A DNA stretch of 6,613 bases from Candidatus Omnitrophica bacterium UBA1443 (GTDB taxonomy: Bacteria; Omnitrophota; Omnitrophia; Omnitrophales; Aquincolibacteriaceae), in NCBI GenBank assembly GCA_002329545.1, contig DCTJ01000002.1, forward strand, positions 1 to 6,613. The letters run 5' to 3'. Below, piece after piece: positions 4,604 to 6,613 of this stretch (positions within the stretch are counted from its first letter, which is position 1; the number at the start of each line of letters is the position of its first letter). A model generated the notes under the pieces. That model did not search any database. It saw only the letters and a program-made list of their open reading frames with translations, and was not told the origin of the DNA. The position numbers and the translations under genes are program-made.

Positions 4604-6532
4604 ATGAGAAAGTCCATCATTACCTTCATTCTGGGAAGTGTCCTCCTGTTGCCGTCGACAGGTTTGTCGGACGATGTTCGTGTGAGTGCCAACCTTGATC
4701 GGAGGAGTGTTCAACTGGGGGAGGAAATCCACCTGAAGATCAAGGTCGAAAGCCCCAACATGAATATTCAGGCTCCTCGGCTTCCCGTGATGGACGGATT
4801 TCAAAGCTATTACACGGGTCGGGCGTCGCACATGACCTTTATCAACGGAGTGTCGACCTCGAGTGTGGAATTCAACTATACCCTGATCCCCAATACTCCG
4901 GGTCGTTTCACGATATTGCCCATCCAGGTTCAGGTCGGGGTCCAGCCTTACGCTACCGAACCGATTACAGTGGAAGTTATGGGGGCCTCGGGCCAGGTTC
5001 CTCCTCAAACAACGGCCCAGCAGGCTCCCGTGGCGGCCTCGCCTTATCCCATGACGGGGTATGGACAACCTGTTCAGCCGGTCGCGCAATCGCCTCAGCC
5101 GGTTCTGTCGCAAACAGAGGACGACAATATTTTTGTTCGGGCCGCGCTTGATAAAAAAAGCGTGTATCAAAATGAACAGCTTTTACTGTCTTACTCTCTT
5201 TACACGCGATATGACACCCGCTACGAGGGGTTTGAAAAGGAACCGGAAACGAGCGGTTTTTGGATCGAAGATTTTCCGATGGAACGGGAGATTGCCCGTG
5301 AGACCGTGCGGGTTGGAGGGAAAAAATATGTCAAGGCGGACGTGAAAAAAATGGCCTTGTTCCCGACCTCGCCCGGCAACTACACCATTCAGCCGGGAAG
5401 TCTCAAGGTGTCAATTCGTGAAGAACCGCAGAGCTCCAGCGTGTTTGACGAGTTTTTTTCCGATAGTTTTTTTACGGGGGGATCCTTTTTCGCCCGGCGG
5501 CAAAACCGGCTTTTGAATCCGTCACCCCTTCAACTTGTCGTGAAACCTTTGCCGGAAGACGGGAAACCGGGCAGTTTTCAGGGAGCAGTCGGACAGTTTC
5601 GTATTTCGGCCAGCCTGGACCGGGAGAAGGTAAAACAAAATGAGCCTGTGACCCTTAAAATGACGATTGAGGGGGAAGGCAACATCGAGACGATCACGCG
5701 CCCCAAGGTGCCGGAGTTGACGGGTTTTAAAACTTACGACGCGGACACCAGCTCTCAGTTGTTTAAAACGGGAAATGTCATTGGAGGGACCAAGAGTTTT
5801 GAAGTTGTTTTTATTCCTCAGAACGATGGGAAGGCTTATATTCCGCCGCTTGAGTTCAGTTATTTTGATCCCAGGGCCGAGAAATACGTGACGGTCCGTA
5901 CCCCGAACTTTCAGATTGAAGTTGAAAAATCGGAACAGGCGTTCAAGGTACCAGACGCGATTCCGGAAAAGGCCCTGTTTCAGAAAAAGGTGACGCTGGA
6001 ATCCAAGGATATCTGTTTTATCGAGGAACGATTGCCGAATCCGATTCCCGGAAAAGTTTTTAAACTGCTTTACCGGGGATTGCGGGTTTTGAATATTCTC
6101 CTGGCCCTCGTGCTGGTCGCTCTTTTTGTGAAGAATCGTGAAGAGACAATTTTTTCAAAAGATGAAGGTCTGAAACGCCGTAAACAGGCCCGGCGGGTGG
6201 CGCAGTCTAACATGAAGAAACTCAATCGTCTCGCGCGATCATCCACGGCGAAGGGAACGGAGAAGTTCTTTGTCGAGCTTGAGCGTTCACTCACGCAATA
6301 CATTTCGGATCGGTGGAACCTTTCAACTTACGGAGTGACCCGGAAAGACCTTGAAGATGCTCTCGCTCAACATCTGGGGGCTGAGGATCCGCTTTCCAAG
6401 GAGTTGATCCAGCTTTACGAGCTATGTGACGAGTCCCGGTTCGGAAAGGGGTTGATCCCCCAAGCCTCCAAAAAGATTGGTATGAAAATCTTTCAGGATA
6501 CGGTCAACCGGCTGGAAAGGATACGGCTATGA
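4604..6532 (+). CDS. batD: BatD-like membrane protein of the Bat (aerotolerance) system
   Basis: BatD proteins sit in the inner membrane with a large periplasmic part and are encoded with MoxR-ATPase and VWA-domain Bat proteins; they were linked to oxygen or stress tolerance, but their mechanism is not settled. This 642-residue protein has a signal peptide (about 1-22), then three related beta-sandwich-type units that each begin with an ALD/NLD-x-x-x-V-x-x-x-E pattern (near residues 27, 178 and 334). A Pro/Gln-rich linker (about 128-168) joins the first two. One transmembrane helix (about 493-509) precedes a basic cytoplasmic segment and a helical C-terminal domain of about 110 residues with the usual CDESRFG motif. 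The length is normal for the family. The ATG is supported by the signal peptide and promoter, but there is no clear ribosome binding site. The stop overlaps the next start as ATGA. Confidence 0.85.
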   Translation: MRKSIITFILGSVLLLPSTGLSDDVRVSANLDRRSVQLGEEIHLKIKVESPNMNIQAPRLPVMDGFQSYYTGRASHMTFINGVSTSSVEFNYTLIPNTPGRFTILPIQVQVGVQPYATEPITVEVMGASGQVPPQTTAQQAPVAASPYPMTGYGQPVQPVAQSPQPVLSQTEDDNIFVRAALDKKSVYQNEQLLLSYSLYTRYDTRYEGFEKEPETSGFWIEDFPMEREIARETVRVGGKKYVKADVKKMALFPTSPGNYTIQPGSLKVSIREEPQSSSVFDEFFSDSFFTGGSFFARRQNRLLNPSPLQLVVKPLPEDGKPGSFQGAVGQFRISASLDREKVKQNEPVTLKMTIEGEGNIETITRPKVPELTGFKTYDADTSSQLFKTGNVIGGTKSFEVVFIPQNDGKAYIPPLEFSYFDPRAEKYVTVRTPNFQIEVEKSEQAFKVPDAIPEKALFQKKVTLESKDICFIEERLPNPIPGKVFKLLYRGLRVLNILLALVLVALFVKNREETIFSKDEGLKRRKQARRVAQSNMKKLNRLARSSTAKGTEKFFVELERSLTQYISDRWNLSTYGVTRKDLEDALAQHLGAEDPLSKELIQLYELCDESRFGKGLIPQASKKIGMKIFQDTVNRLERIRL

Positions 6533-6613
6533 TCTTGGTTCGAAAATCCCGTTTTTTCTTGCAGGTGGCCGTTCTGTGGGTTTTGGTTTTCCCGGGGGTG
6601 GTGTCGGCACAGG
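6529..6613 (+). CDS. Exported protein, 3'-truncated, next gene of the bat operon
   Basis: An ATG at 6529 overlaps the batD stop (ATGA) and opens a frame that runs to the window end, 28 codons. It encodes a good signal peptide: Arg and Lys near the start, a core rich in Val, Leu and Phe, then Pro-Gly and VVSAQ with a likely cut after Ala27. Coupling to batD suggests a Bat operon partner. In Bat operons a BatE-type protein with TPR and SH3 domains often follows batD, but nothing of the mature protein is visible, so its identity is open. Confidence 0.65.
   Translation, partial: MILVRKSRFFLQVAVLWVLVFPGVVSAQ

Noticed and set aside
4574..5170. 198-codon minus-strand frame opposite the start of batD
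   Set aside because: It is an Arg/His-rich antisense product that crosses the batD promoter; the plus strand has the signal peptide and BatD pattern.

Overview
The window looks like chromosomal DNA from a Gram-negative-type bacterium, most likely from the PVC superphylum and possibly Omnitrophota. This placement is an inference from the gene families: a bactofilin fused to a DNA-binding domain, a small secreted protein resembling the exosortase-associated TIGR04073 family, a BatD protein, and a large PEP-synthase-like protein. No rRNA or other marker settles it. No CRISPR array, insertion sequence or phage gene is visible.

Region 1 (1-1362) is the 3' part of a gene that begins upstream. It encodes the end of a PEP-synthase/PPDK-type ATP-grasp domain, then a phosphohistidine swivelling domain, then a C-terminal domain I do not recognise in place of the usual PEP-binding barrel. 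Region 2 (1363-1575) is non-coding. It carries a near-consensus sigma70 promoter, an inverted repeat in the leader, and a strong ribosome binding site.

Region 3 (1576-3671) is a four-gene co-directional cluster: a bactofilin with a C-terminal excisionase-type helix-turn-helix, a small protein with a related helix-turn-helix plus a C-terminal membrane anchor, holo-ACP synthase (TTG start), and a ChbG/HpnK (YdjC) family deacetylase coupled to acpS through an ATGA overlap. The bactofilin/membrane-anchored HTH pair is the most unusual content of the window. A link to envelope organisation or gene control is only a hypothesis.

Region 4 (3672-4399) holds a convergent small zinc-ribbon gene on the minus strand, an AT-rich divergent spacer, and a secreted 112-residue protein of the TIGR04073 type followed by a hairpin. 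Region 5 (4400-4475) is a complete tRNA-Ala(GGC) with encoded CCA, and a promoter candidate lies just upstream. Region 6 (4476-6613) has a second clear promoter driving batD, a membrane-anchored protein with a large periplasmic part from the 'aerotolerance' Bat system. Its stop overlaps the start of another exported protein cut off by the window end. This start lies at the very edge of the window and only 28 codons are present.
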